Shown: positions 25,014 to 31,979 of the stretch, piece by piece
Numbering within the stretch: position 1 is the first letter of the stretch
How the letters are laid out: each line of letters starts with the position of its first letter
DNA from: Avichristensenella sp031550095
GTDB taxonomy: Bacteria; Bacillota; Clostridia; Christensenellales; Aristaeellaceae
Direction of reading: 5' to 3'
NCBI GenBank assembly: GCA_031550095.1
Contig: JAVBOX010000179.1
Span: 1 to 32,124, forward strand
DNA length: 32,124 nucleotides
Notes under the pieces: model-generated
Seen by the model: only the letters and a program-made list of their open reading frames with translations
Database searches by the model: none
Told to the model about the DNA's origin: nothing
Program-made: the position numbers and the translations under genes

Positions 25014-25241
25014 CTATTTCGTCATATCATTCCGGCCCAGCAGCTTTTGAAAGAAAGTCCGCTTATCCTTTACGCCGCCGAGAAAAATACCAAGGGCAAT
25101 CAGGATCGCGACCAGCAGCGTTTTCCATACGCCTGCCCACAAGAGCATCAACGCCGTCAAAACACCGAGTAACACGCACGCGACGGCGCATGGCCTTGTG
25201 CCGGGTGTCATTACCTTTGAGAAAAAACCACCCTCATGCAT
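25014..25241 (-). CDS. DUF2273 small membrane protein
   Basis: This 75-residue protein has two hydrophobic segments (CAVACVLLGVLTALMLLW and LLVAILIALGIFLGG) and a short charged tail, the layout of the DUF2273 family encoded beside asp23 and amaP. Its function is unknown; a part in anchoring the Asp23 envelope-stress complex is inferred from the neighbours. I choose the ATG at 25241, with GGAG upstream, over the longer open frame. It overlaps amaP by 8 bases. Confidence 0.87.
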   Translation of the reverse strand: MHEGGFFSKVMTPGTRPCAVACVLLGVLTALMLLWAGVWKTLLVAILIALGIFLGGVKDKRTFFQKLLGRNDMTK

Positions 25242-26154
25242 CGTGTGTTTCTCCTCTCCCGTCCTCTGTGTCATCGGCTACAGCGCTTGACTGATTCCAT
25301 ACCGGAATGTCCTCTCCCGGGAAAGGAAATGCCTTGCCGGAAAGCGGTATAGGCGGCGCCTCGGGAATATCATCGGGCAGGACGGCGCTTAGCGGAATGG
25401 CCTCTGCTTCAGGTTCCTTCTCCGGTTCGGCGGCGATGTGTGTCCGTTCTTCCTCAGGGATAGGCTCTGCGCCGTAGGCTTCGGCGGGTTCCGCCTCCCA
25501 GACTGTCTGCAAACAGCTGAAATCCGGCTGTTCCATCGGTTCTTCCATGGTTGCCTGGATGGAGCCTGCTTCCATTGGGGGCGGCAACAGTTCCGGTTCA
25601 AAGGCGGTTCCCTTTGCGTCCTTTGTGGCTTCCACCACAATTTGCACGCTTTCAACGACAACGCCCGCGCACTGCTCAACATAACACTTGATCTCTTTGC
25701 GCACCTGAGCGACCAGAGTGGGGATGGTGACCCCAGAGCGAACGGTGATGCGAAGCAGGATGCGCATCGCATCCTCCTGGCCGCTGATGCGCACATTGCT
25801 GGAGAGGATTTCGCCCCGCCTATCCAAGCACTTGTGCACCAAATGATCCAGCGCTTGAATGGAAATCTGGACGCTGTCCACACCGCCGTCATGAACAGTG
25901 TAATAGCGTCCTCTTGATTCTCCCCGGCGCATGAACGGGCGCAGCAAGAGCCAAAGCCCCCAAGCAATGAAGACCAAGCCCGCGAGAAAGACGAGGGGCA
26001 TCCACTGCCATCCGGAACCGAGCCAGGCATCCAGCGTCAGTGGTTCCGGCAATTTGATCACACCGCTTCCTGCCAGCATGACAAAAACACCCAGTGCTGT
26101 GAGAACCAGTCCGCTCAGCGAAACGAGGATGCTGTCATACCAACGCATCTTCAT
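25234..26154 (-). CDS. amaP: Alkaline-shock membrane anchor protein AmaP with a long acidic tail
   Basis: Two membrane segments (about 7-31 and 50-72) form the N-terminal hairpin typical of AmaP. They are followed by an Asp23-like domain at about 85-180 (VQISIQALDHLVHKCL, ILLRITVRSGVTIPTL, VEQCAGVVVESVQIVVE). In Staphylococcus AmaP tethers Asp23 to the membrane. Here about 120 extra residues follow, rich in Glu, Asp and Pro, giving 306 residues against roughly 180-200 in many homologues. The tail looks disordered. The ATG at 26154 follows AGAGGAG and sits 7 bases after asp23. Confidence 0.87.
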   Translation of the reverse strand: MKMRWYDSILVSLSGLVLTALGVFVMLAGSGVIKLPEPLTLDAWLGSGWQWMPLVFLAGLVFIAWGLWLLLRPFMRRGESRGRYYTVHDGGVDSVQISIQALDHLVHKCLDRRGEILSSNVRISGQEDAMRILLRITVRSGVTIPTLVAQVRKEIKCYVEQCAGVVVESVQIVVEATKDAKGTAFEPELLPPPMEAGSIQATMEEPMEQPDFSCLQTVWEAEPAEAYGAEPIPEEERTHIAAEPEKEPEAEAIPLSAVLPDDIPEAPPIPLSGKAFPFPGEDIPVWNQSSAVADDTEDGRGETHDA

Positions 26155-26161
26155 GGATTAT

Positions 26162-26770
26162 TCACTCCTCTTTGTCCGTTTCCAATGGCGTTTCCGTGTC
26201 TTCCCCGACAATATCGTCTTCTTCAAGGCTGTCCGGAATATCGGTATCAATATCCAGCGGGTCGGCGATGGATCTATGCGTCGCTTCGTGGCTTATCTTC
26301 TCCCTGGGCTGGTTGGGTTCAATCCTGCGGGAACGCTCATCCAGCTCCCCGGCAACCGTAGTGGCTTTTACATAGCCTTGCTGCATTTCTTTGGCTTCAC
26401 GCTCAAAGCTGACGCCTACCACATGCACATCCACCTTGACCACATGCAGGCCGGTCATGGATTCTATGGCCTTGCGAACGCTTTCCTGCACATCCGTGCA
26501 TACTTTGTGTATGGGCTTGCCGTATTCAACCGTCATCACGAGATCCACGGAGGCCTCTTCCACACCAACTTCCACCTTGACACCCTTGGTGACCGGCTTC
26601 GCCCGGCCAAACAGATCGGCGATGGTGTTCGAATTGATCATGCTGGCGACACCGTCTACCTCGTTGGCCGCCATTCCGGCAATGATCGCAATCACCTCGT
26701 TGGCAAAAGTGACCGTTCCGGCCTCGCGTTCTGTACCCATGTTGATCGGAAGGTTCTCATTCATATTCAT
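26162..26770 (-). CDS. asp23: Asp23/Gls24-family envelope stress protein
   Basis: The 202-residue protein carries the Asp23 domain at about 15-130: GTVTFANEVIAIIAGMAANEVDGVASM, VKVEVGVEEASVDLVMTVEYG and VQESVRKAIESMTGLHVVKVDVHVVGV. The last 55 or so residues are a strongly acidic extension ending EDTETPLETDKEE, beyond the normal family core. Asp23 is a cytoplasmic protein held at the membrane by AmaP and linked to cell-wall stress. AGAGGTG precedes the ATG. A sigma-A-type promoter lies about 47 bases upstream, so this starts the asp23-amaP-DUF2273-nusB transcript. Confidence 0.93.
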   Translation of the reverse strand: MNMNENLPINMGTEREAGTVTFANEVIAIIAGMAANEVDGVASMINSNTIADLFGRAKPVTKGVKVEVGVEEASVDLVMTVEYGKPIHKVCTDVQESVRKAIESMTGLHVVKVDVHVVGVSFEREAKEMQQGYVKATTVAGELDERSRRIEPNQPREKISHEATHRSIADPLDIDTDIPDSLEEDDIVGEDTETPLETDKEE

Positions 26771-26816
26771 ATGCTAACACCTCTTGTTTTGGGGATTGCT
26801 CATATTGAGATAGTTC

Positions 26817-26845
26817 ATTATACCAGCATTCTTCACGGAATTCAA
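26817..26845 (-). promoter_or_regulatory. Sigma-A-type promoter of asp23
   Basis: The minus strand has TTGAAT (26840-26845), a spacer of exactly 17 bases, then TATAAT (26817-26822). A TG one base before the -10 makes it an extended -10. It lies just past the spoIIIAH stop. asp23 and the housekeeping genes behind it therefore need not depend on the sporulation operon upstream. Confidence 0.85.
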
Positions 26846-26868
26846 TCGGGCGTTTTTTCTTGAAATGA

Positions 26869-27453
26869 CTATTCCGCAGGAATGATACGAATGTTCGACG
26901 CAGGCGCTCCGGATTCCGCCATGGCAATGTCGAGAATCTGGGAAGCCTGCTGTTGGGTCAGGGAGGCACCTTTGATGACCACGTTGACGGAGCCTTCCCT
27001 ATACGTACATAGCACATCCGAGTATCCCCGCGCTTTGATCAGGGCCTCCATAGACGCCTCTACTTCCATGGCTTTGGCAAGGGCCGTTTTTTGCCGCAAT
27101 GCCTCTTGGACTGTTTCAGCGTTGGCCGCAGTGTTCAGGATGACTTCATCCAATTGGGTTCCGGCGGCCTTACGGGCGGCCTCAAGGTCTTCACGATACT
27201 TATCAAACGGCGTTACCGCCGTGATAACAGCGGGGGCTTCGCTTGGCATCGCCGATGGATGGACGCCTTCCCTTTCTTGGGCGGTTTGGGTTGCTGTTAA
27301 GGAGACCTGCTCCATGGGTATGGTCGCGGAAACCGGCTTGTTGCCAATGGAACCCAGGTAGCTTACGGTCAATAGCAGCGCGATCAACCCGAGAACGCCA
27401 AGGCTTCTAAAATTGAAGCTCTTTCTTGTTTGTATCGTTGGCAGCTCTTTCAT
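26869..27453 (-). CDS. spoIIIAH: Stage III sporulation protein AH
   Basis: The 194-residue mother-cell membrane protein has one transmembrane helix (about 18-34). Its C-terminal ring-building domain ends GSVNVVIKGASLTQQQASQILDIAM, typical of SpoIIIAH. In Bacillus it meets SpoIIQ from the forespore to form a channel linking the two compartments. GGAGGGGG lies before the ATG, 3 bases after spoIIIAG. It is the last gene of the spoIIIA operon. I see no clear terminator behind it. Confidence 0.95.
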   Translation of the reverse strand: MKELPTIQTRKSFNFRSLGVLGLIALLLTVSYLGSIGNKPVSATIPMEQVSLTATQTAQEREGVHPSAMPSEAPAVITAVTPFDKYREDLEAARKAAGTQLDEVILNTAANAETVQEALRQKTALAKAMEVEASMEALIKARGYSDVLCTYREGSVNVVIKGASLTQQQASQILDIAMAESGAPASNIRIIPAE

Positions 27454-27456
27454 GGA

Positions 27457-27900
27457 TTATTCCCCCTCCATCTCCGCTTTCATTTTAAAAATTTCTACTG
27501 CGTCTGCATCCAGATGCAACAGCGTTTGTACGGCCCGCGCGATTTCGAGCCGCAAGCCGATATCGTCAGCCCCTTCCGCCACAACGACGACCCCAACCGG
27601 TTCCGCGGCTTGCTGCCTGGATGGCTGGTCTAGCCAGTTCCCCGATGGCAAGGCCGGTTCCGCGTAATGGATGACCACGTTCACATTTCCGGCGCCCTCC
27701 ATGCTGGACAACACCCGCGCCAAGCGGGTTTCCAACTCGTCAAAGCCGGTTTCTTTTGTTTGCTCTGCTCCAAAGCCGAGTATCCCCCCGGCCGGGGTCA
27801 GAAGAAGGCTCCCGGCCAGGCCCAACACAATGAGAAGAATTGCCCATTCCGCGCCTTTTACGCGCTTGATTTTTTCCTTCACGCCGCCGAATAAGCTCAT
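27457..27900 (-). CDS. spoIIIAG: Stage III sporulation protein AG, short form
   Basis: The protein has a transmembrane helix at about 18-40 and a ring-building domain (FDELETRLARVLSSMEGAGNVNVVIHY, then VGVVVVAEGADD and LEIARAVQTLLHLDADAVEIFKM). It is only 147 residues, against about 229 in Bacillus subtilis. The insertion between the two halves of the ring domain, which forms the beta-triangle of the Bacillus 30-mer ring, is cut to about 20 residues (82-101). The start overlaps spoIIIAF as ATGA. It should form one of the rings of the mother-cell side of the SpoIIIA-SpoIIQ channel. Confidence 0.93.
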   Translation of the reverse strand: MSLFGGVKEKIKRVKGAEWAILLIVLGLAGSLLLTPAGGILGFGAEQTKETGFDELETRLARVLSSMEGAGNVNVVIHYAEPALPSGNWLDQPSRQQAAEPVGVVVVAEGADDIGLRLEIARAVQTLLHLDADAVEIFKMKAEMEGE

Positions 27901-28088
27901 CGCGCAACCTCCCCCAACAAGCTGATCAAGGGGGATGCGATCATCATGGTGGTCATCAGGCCGCCAGCAAGTCTTGCATAGCGGCGCATCGCGCCTTCGG
28001 GCAGAAGAAAATCACAGAGGATGATTAGCATAGTCAACGCTGCGAGCCTCTTTAGCAGTGTAAACAATGCGTCTATCAAATCACTCAC
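27897..28088 (-). CDS. spoIIIAF: Stage III sporulation protein AF, membrane part only
   Basis: This 63-residue protein matches the N-terminal membrane part of SpoIIIAF: two hydrophobic segments with LCDFLLPEGAMRRYARLAGGLMTTMMIASPL between. SpoIIIAF in Bacillus is about 206 residues and carries a soluble ring-building domain after these helices. Here the stop codon follows the second helix directly and overlaps the spoIIIAG ATG, so there is no room for the missing domain in any frame. The start is probably the GTG at 28088, preceded by GAGGCGAG, 7 bases after spoIIIAE. Confidence 0.85.
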   Translation of the reverse strand: MSDLIDALFTLLKRLAALTMLIILCDFLLPEGAMRRYARLAGGLMTTMMIASPLISLLGEVAR

Positions 28089-28095
28089 CTCGCCT

Positions 28096-29265
28096 CTATC
28101 GCAGCATAACCGTCATATTGCCAACGACCAGCAGTTGGGCGACCAGCAAGAAGAACATGGCGGCAATGCTCAGCTGGGTGGTCGCCAGCATCACCAGCGC
28201 GTTGGACGCATCCCCGATGCACCGAACGACGTGCTTATCCGCAATAGGCTCCATGATGGCCGCGGCCAAGCGGAAAGTAATCACGGTGGAGAGCACATGT
28301 AGCAGGGGCAAGGAGAGGTAAGCGACCAGGAGAATTATGCCCGTGATGCCCAGCGCGTTTTTCACCAACAGGGAGCAGCCCACCAAGGTATCCACGGTAT
28401 CGGCGAACATGCCGCCGACGATGGGAACAAAGTTGTCCACCGCGTACTTCGCTGTCCGCAGTGTCACGCCGTCCGTTGCCGCCGCGCCAAATCCCTGCAC
28501 AGCCATCACCCCAATGAATACCGTGAAGCAAATGCCCAGCGTCCAGCCGGAAGCGGTTTTGACCAGCGCCGAAAGCCTGGATAATGAGAAATTCTCCGAA
28601 AGATTGTCCAACACGGAGAGAACCGCGTAAGCAAGCGCCAGAGAAAAGCTGACGTTTCGGACAATGGTGGTCATTGTGCCGCTTGCGGCCACAACAGCCG
28701 GCTGAAAGAAGGCGGCTGAGGCCGTACCTCCCACGGCCGCAAGCAGGGTCAGCAAAAGCGGAAAGAGCGCCTGCATTCCCGATGCCATTCCATCCACCGC
28801 GGAGCGAGAATTTCTCGCTTGGGCCACACACTCCACAATCACCGTGGCGGCAATCCAGAGATAGCAAGTCCACCGGCTGATCTGGGTGACAGACTCCGCG
28901 TGAAAGGCGTCCTGAAACCGCGCAAGTATGCCGTATAGCAGCGCGGGAACCAGCAAGCCGAGCAGGAGCCCTTGCCGATCCAACAGCTGTGTTCGTATTC
29001 CATTGAGCAGCGCCTTGATGATTTCATCGCCATCAAGCACCGTTTCTCCCCTCAGAATTCGGTCCAGCAGCTGGCGCACATCCACTTTTTGATTGCCCGA
29101 GAGGCTTTCGATGGTTTCAAGGAAACCCTCCAAAGGCAGATTCTCAACGACTGTCCAAACGGTCGTTTCCACTTGGGGCGAAGGAGAAGCGCCCTCCGAC
29201 TGGGCTGGGGACGGAACGAAAAACAAAAAGAACAGAAGAAGGCATGCTATGCCGAGGGTTTTCAT
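28096..29265 (-). CDS. spoIIIAE: Stage III sporulation protein AE
   Basis: The 389-residue polytopic protein begins with a signal peptide (LGIACLLLFFLFFVPSPAQS). Six to eight hydrophobic segments follow, with family features NGIRTQLLDRQGLLLGLLVPAL, KYAVDNFVPIVGGMFADTVDTLVGCS and LRLAAAIMEPIADKHVV-type sequence (read here as FRLAAAIMEPIADKHVV). SpoIIIAE is a membrane part of the SpoIIIA-SpoIIQ complex and resembles permease-like components. The ATG at 29265 overlaps spoIIIAD as ATGA. Confidence 0.95.
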   Translation of the reverse strand: MKTLGIACLLLFFLFFVPSPAQSEGASPSPQVETTVWTVVENLPLEGFLETIESLSGNQKVDVRQLLDRILRGETVLDGDEIIKALLNGIRTQLLDRQGLLLGLLVPALLYGILARFQDAFHAESVTQISRWTCYLWIAATVIVECVAQARNSRSAVDGMASGMQALFPLLLTLLAAVGGTASAAFFQPAVVAASGTMTTIVRNVSFSLALAYAVLSVLDNLSENFSLSRLSALVKTASGWTLGICFTVFIGVMAVQGFGAAATDGVTLRTAKYAVDNFVPIVGGMFADTVDTLVGCSLLVKNALGITGIILLVAYLSLPLLHVLSTVITFRLAAAIMEPIADKHVVRCIGDASNALVMLATTQLSIAAMFFLLVAQLLVVGNMTVMLR

Positions 29266-29648
29266 GGCAAAATCTCCGTTACCAGCCGCACCAAAGAGGT
29301 GGCAATGGGCATCGCCATGGCGAGGACAACGATTTTACCGCCCATTTCGATTTTTGCGGCGATGCCGCTCTCCCCCGCGTCCCTGCACAAATGCGCACCA
29401 AGCTCACATAATGCCGCCACGCCGATGATGCGAAGAAGGAGCGGTAGCGCTGTGCCTTGGAGATGCGCTTGGTTGGCGAGCTGGGAGAAGCTCTCGATGA
29501 TGGGTTCTATTCGGCCCAGGACGGCGGAAAAAAGGCATAACCCAGCCACCATGGATACCAATAGCGCCATCTCCGGGCGGGTTTGACGAAGCGTGAGCGC
29601 CAGAAGCGCAGAGGCGACGCCAAAACCTACCAGCTGCAGAATCTCCAT
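29262..29648 (-). CDS. spoIIIAD: Stage III sporulation protein AD
   Basis: The 128-residue membrane protein has four hydrophobic segments and family features LRQTRPEMALLVSMVAGLCLF, LLLRIIGVAALCELGAHLCRDAGESGIAAKIEMGGKIVVLAMAMPI (conserved C-terminal half). It is a small membrane component of the SpoIIIA complex, akin to FliQ-like export proteins. Its start overlaps the spoIIIAC stop as TAATG. Confidence 0.95.
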   Translation of the reverse strand: MEILQLVGFGVASALLALTLRQTRPEMALLVSMVAGLCLFSAVLGRIEPIIESFSQLANQAHLQGTALPLLLRIIGVAALCELGAHLCRDAGESGIAAKIEMGGKIVVLAMAMPIATSLVRLVTEILP

Positions 29649-29842
29649 TATAGGTTGAAAATGCTGCGAACGCTTTGGAAGAGCTGGGAAATCAGGTTGA
29701 CCACCATCAGCAGCACAACCACAAGCCCCGCAAGGGTCGTCAGCATGGCCATATCCTCCCGGCCCGTTCGCGTCAAAACCTGTCCCAGTACGGATACAAG
29801 AATTCCTATGCCCGCAATGCGGAAAATCATGTCAATATTCAT
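29648..29842 (-). CDS. spoIIIAC: Stage III sporulation protein AC
   Basis: The 64-residue protein has two hydrophobic segments and the SpoIIIAC pattern IFRIAGIGILVSVLGQVLTRTGREDMAMLTTLAG. It is a tiny membrane subunit of the SpoIIIA complex, related in layout to SpoIIIAD. GGAGG precedes the ATG at 29842, 8 bases after spoIIIAB. Confidence 0.95.
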   Translation of the reverse strand: MNIDMIFRIAGIGILVSVLGQVLTRTGREDMAMLTTLAGLVVVLLMVVNLISQLFQSVRSIFNL

Positions 29843-29850
29843 AGCGCCTC

Positions 29851-30363
29851 CTATAGCAGGAAGAGAAAGACCACGCCGCCCCCAATAAAGCCGAGGGAGA
29901 GCGCCAGCCTTTGATCCTTGGTCGCCTGAGCCTTTGCCTGGTCAATCTGGGCGGCCAGGGCGGTTTGTACAGCCCGAAGCAGGTTTTGCTGTGTGGATAT
30001 GTCCCCGCTTCCTAATCCTAGCCACAGGGGAGATAGCGCGGCTCTGTCTGCTTCTTTTAAGCTTTGCATGCCGCCTCCCTCCAGGGCGCTTTCCAATGAC
30101 AAAAGCGGGCACGTTCGCATTCGCCGGGCGGTATCCTTCAGCGCAAGCATGATGTCCCGGTTGGTCTCACCCTGAACGGATCTGTCTAGTAGCTCTTCCA
30201 GGAGCTGTCCTTGATACCCAAGCCCAATCTCCATTCTGACCAGGACCCTCGACCAGGCCAGCAATGCCGACACCCTTTGGAAAAGAGACGCCGACCAGGA
30301 AACCCCCAGCAGCACACATCCACCGGCAGCCAAGGCCGCAAACCACACGCTACGCAAGGGCAT
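29851..30363 (-). CDS. spoIIIAB: Stage III sporulation protein AB
   Basis: The protein of about 170 residues has an N-terminal hydrophobic segment and a C-terminal one (LALSLGFIGGGVVFLFLL), with a helical soluble part between. This is the layout of SpoIIIAB, which resembles GspF-like secretion proteins. The end DQRLALSLGFIGG is a family hallmark. The open frame extends to a TTG at 30390. I use the ATG at 30363, which matches the family N terminus and overlaps the spoIIIAA end; an ATG at 30378 is an alternative. Confidence 0.92.
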   Translation of the reverse strand: MPLRSVWFAALAAGGCVLLGVSWSASLFQRVSALLAWSRVLVRMEIGLGYQGQLLEELLDRSVQGETNRDIMLALKDTARRMRTCPLLSLESALEGGGMQSLKEADRAALSPLWLGLGSGDISTQQNLLRAVQTALAAQIDQAKAQATKDQRLALSLGFIGGGVVFLFLL

Positions 30364-31234
30364 TGCCTGCGGCGTCATACACCGCGCCAATGTGGCCCAA
30401 CGCGTCTAAGGCGATGACGCGATAGAATGTTCTTTGCCTCAAGAGCTGTTTCATTATCGGCCGCGCCTCCAGATCCACAAAATCCCGCCCATGGGCGGAC
30501 GCGATTACCGCCACACCGCATCGCGCGGCATCCGCCACAGCTTCCCCGTCCTCCGGTCGCCCCAGTTCGTCAGTGATGATCACCTGGGGGGACATTGCGC
30601 GCAAAACTAGGCGCATTCCATCCGCTTTTGAACATCCGTCCAGAACATCGGTGCAGGGTCCCACATCCAGCGTCGGAATGCCACGGTCGCAGGCCGCCAA
30701 TTCCGAGCGCTCATCCACGATGGAAACAAAGAATCCCCCGGTGGAGAGAAGCCTGGCCACATCCCGAAGCATGGTGGTTTTACCCAAGCCCGGCGGGGAA
30801 ACCAAAAGGGCGCTGGCGGGCTTGTCATCCGGGAGAATCCACGGCAACAGGGGTATCCCGGCGGCCGGTATCGCCCGGGCAATCCGCACCGCGATGGAAG
30901 CGATGTCCTGTATCGCGGAGAGATGACCGTCCTTCATTGCCACGCGCCCGCAAAGGCCCGCCCTGTGCCCGCCTGGCAATGTGACGAACCCCTGCCGCAA
31001 TTCCTCCTGTCTGGCATGGGCGGCATGGCCCAGCATCGCGTCGGCCATCGCCCGGACATCTTCGATGGAGGCCACAGGCAGGGCCCTGCGCTTTGCTCCG
31101 TATAGCATCGCGGGGCGGTTCGCCCACAGGCGAAGGTCCGTGGCGGACGCCGTCTCTTCCGTTGGGAGGCTCATCACCGCGCCTTGGATGGGAGGGGTCA
31201 GATACGCTCCTACTAAATGTCTCCAGTCCATCAT
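30350..31234 (-). CDS. spoIIIAA: Stage III sporulation protein AA (ATPase)
   Basis: The 294-residue cytoplasmic ATPase of the SpoIIIA complex resembles type II/IV secretion ATPases. It has GHRAGLCGRV, SIAVRIARAI, Walker A SPPGLGKTTML (146-156), DERSELA and Walker B VIITDELG (218-225), then IASAHGRDF. The ATG at 31234 overlaps the stop of the L,D-transpeptidase-like gene as ATGA; a second ATG one codon on is possible. The coupling suggests that the preceding gene belongs to the same sporulation transcript. Confidence 0.96.
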   Translation of the reverse strand: MMDWRHLVGAYLTPPIQGAVMSLPTEETASATDLRLWANRPAMLYGAKRRALPVASIEDVRAMADAMLGHAAHARQEELRQGFVTLPGGHRAGLCGRVAMKDGHLSAIQDIASIAVRIARAIPAAGIPLLPWILPDDKPASALLVSPPGLGKTTMLRDVARLLSTGGFFVSIVDERSELAACDRGIPTLDVGPCTDVLDGCSKADGMRLVLRAMSPQVIITDELGRPEDGEAVADAARCGVAVIASAHGRDFVDLEARPIMKQLLRQRTFYRVIALDALGHIGAVYDAAGNALA

Positions 31235-31905
31235 TCAAAGACCAAAAAGCCTAATGCGTCCCATGTAGCTCCATCCACACAATCGTTCCAGGGAAGGTCC
31301 TTACCCAGCTTAAAGCGGTTCAAAGCTGCCGACATGCCATTTCCATAAATGCCATCCCAAGCTCCTTGATAACACCCTAAAGCCCGGAGCTTTTGCTGCG
31401 CGGCGAGCACCTGGGCGCCTCGCACCTGTTGTGCCAGTTTGGGGAAAGACCATCCAAGGGCACCATACGGGCCGTCTTCAATGACTACCCGCGTTCCATT
31501 GGATACCAAGCTATGCAGGGTTTCGATGTCCTTGGTAAACATTCTGACGAAACCGTGGGAGGCCCATTGCGCAATTGAGTCCGGACGGTTTGTTTCACGG
31601 ATTTCATAGATGCCCCACGGAGCACTGAGCCTCAGAAATCTCGTGCCAAACCCAGAGCCTTCCGGACGAAACCAATTGGTAATGCGAGAAATCCCAACGG
31701 GAGTTGGGGTTTTTCCCGTTTCGGCGGCGATCACCCAGCGGCCCATTTGCTTTCTCTGCTGGTAAAGCGCCAGGTTCATTGCTTGCGGATCGATCCAGAT
31801 CAGCGAATCCATGGCGGCAAAGGCATGTACCGTACCTTCGGGAAAGGCCTGAAGTACCATCAACAGGAGGCATAATGCCAAGAGAAGCAACAGCTTGCCA
31901 CCCAT
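31231..31905 (-). CDS. L,D-transpeptidase-like secreted protein lacking catalytic residues, with peptidoglycan-binding domain
   Basis: The 224-residue protein begins with a signal peptide or membrane anchor (residues 4-20). Residues about 35-142 follow the YkuD L,D-transpeptidase fold: SLIWIDPQAMNLALYQ, then TPVGISRI, PWGIYEIRETNRP and ASHGFVRMF. Active members read GIHGTN and SHGC(V/I)RM. Here the first His is Arg103 and the nucleophile Cys is Phe119, so it should not cross-link. Residues about 165-222 are a peptidoglycan-binding domain (AQQKLRALGCYQGAWDGIYG). I start at the ATG at 31905, preceded by GGAGGTG. It overlaps spoIIIAA as ATGA and lies behind a probable sigma-E promoter, pointing to a role in the mother cell. 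Confidence 0.88.
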   Translation of the reverse strand: MGGKLLLLLALCLLLMVLQAFPEGTVHAFAAMDSLIWIDPQAMNLALYQQRKQMGRWVIAAETGKTPTPVGISRITNWFRPEGSGFGTRFLRLSAPWGIYEIRETNRPDSIAQWASHGFVRMFTKDIETLHSLVSNGTRVVIEDGPYGALGWSFPKLAQQVRGAQVLAAQQKLRALGCYQGAWDGIYGNGMSAALNRFKLGKDLPWNDCVDGATWDALGFLVFE

Positions 31906-31919
31906 AAGCACACCTCCAT

Positions 31920-31953
31920 AAAAAAAGTCATGGCACTTTCTCGCCATGACTTT
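31920..31953 (-). terminator. Rho-independent terminator of the upstream gene
   Basis: On the minus strand an 11-base-pair stem (AAAGTCATGGC / GCCATGACTTT, 8-base loop at 31935-31942) is followed by a T run extending to 31920. It starts about 20 bases after the stop of the partial gene at the window edge. The ribosome binding site of the next gene lies immediately behind it. Confidence 0.85.
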
Positions 31954-31979
31954 GTATGTGCGCTAGCACGCTTTTATCC
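31951..31979 (-). promoter_or_regulatory. Probable sigma-E (mother-cell) promoter of the spoIIIA operon
   Basis: The minus strand reads GGATAAA (31973-31979), a 14-base spacer, then CATACAAA (31951-31958). This resembles the Bacillus sigma-E consensus (kmATATT, about 14 bases, CATACAnT), and the spoIIIA operon is a known sigma-E target. The -35 overlaps the stop codon of the upstream gene, and the -10 overlaps the 5' arm of its terminator. Transcription would begin near 31945, after most of that arm. Confidence 0.6.
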
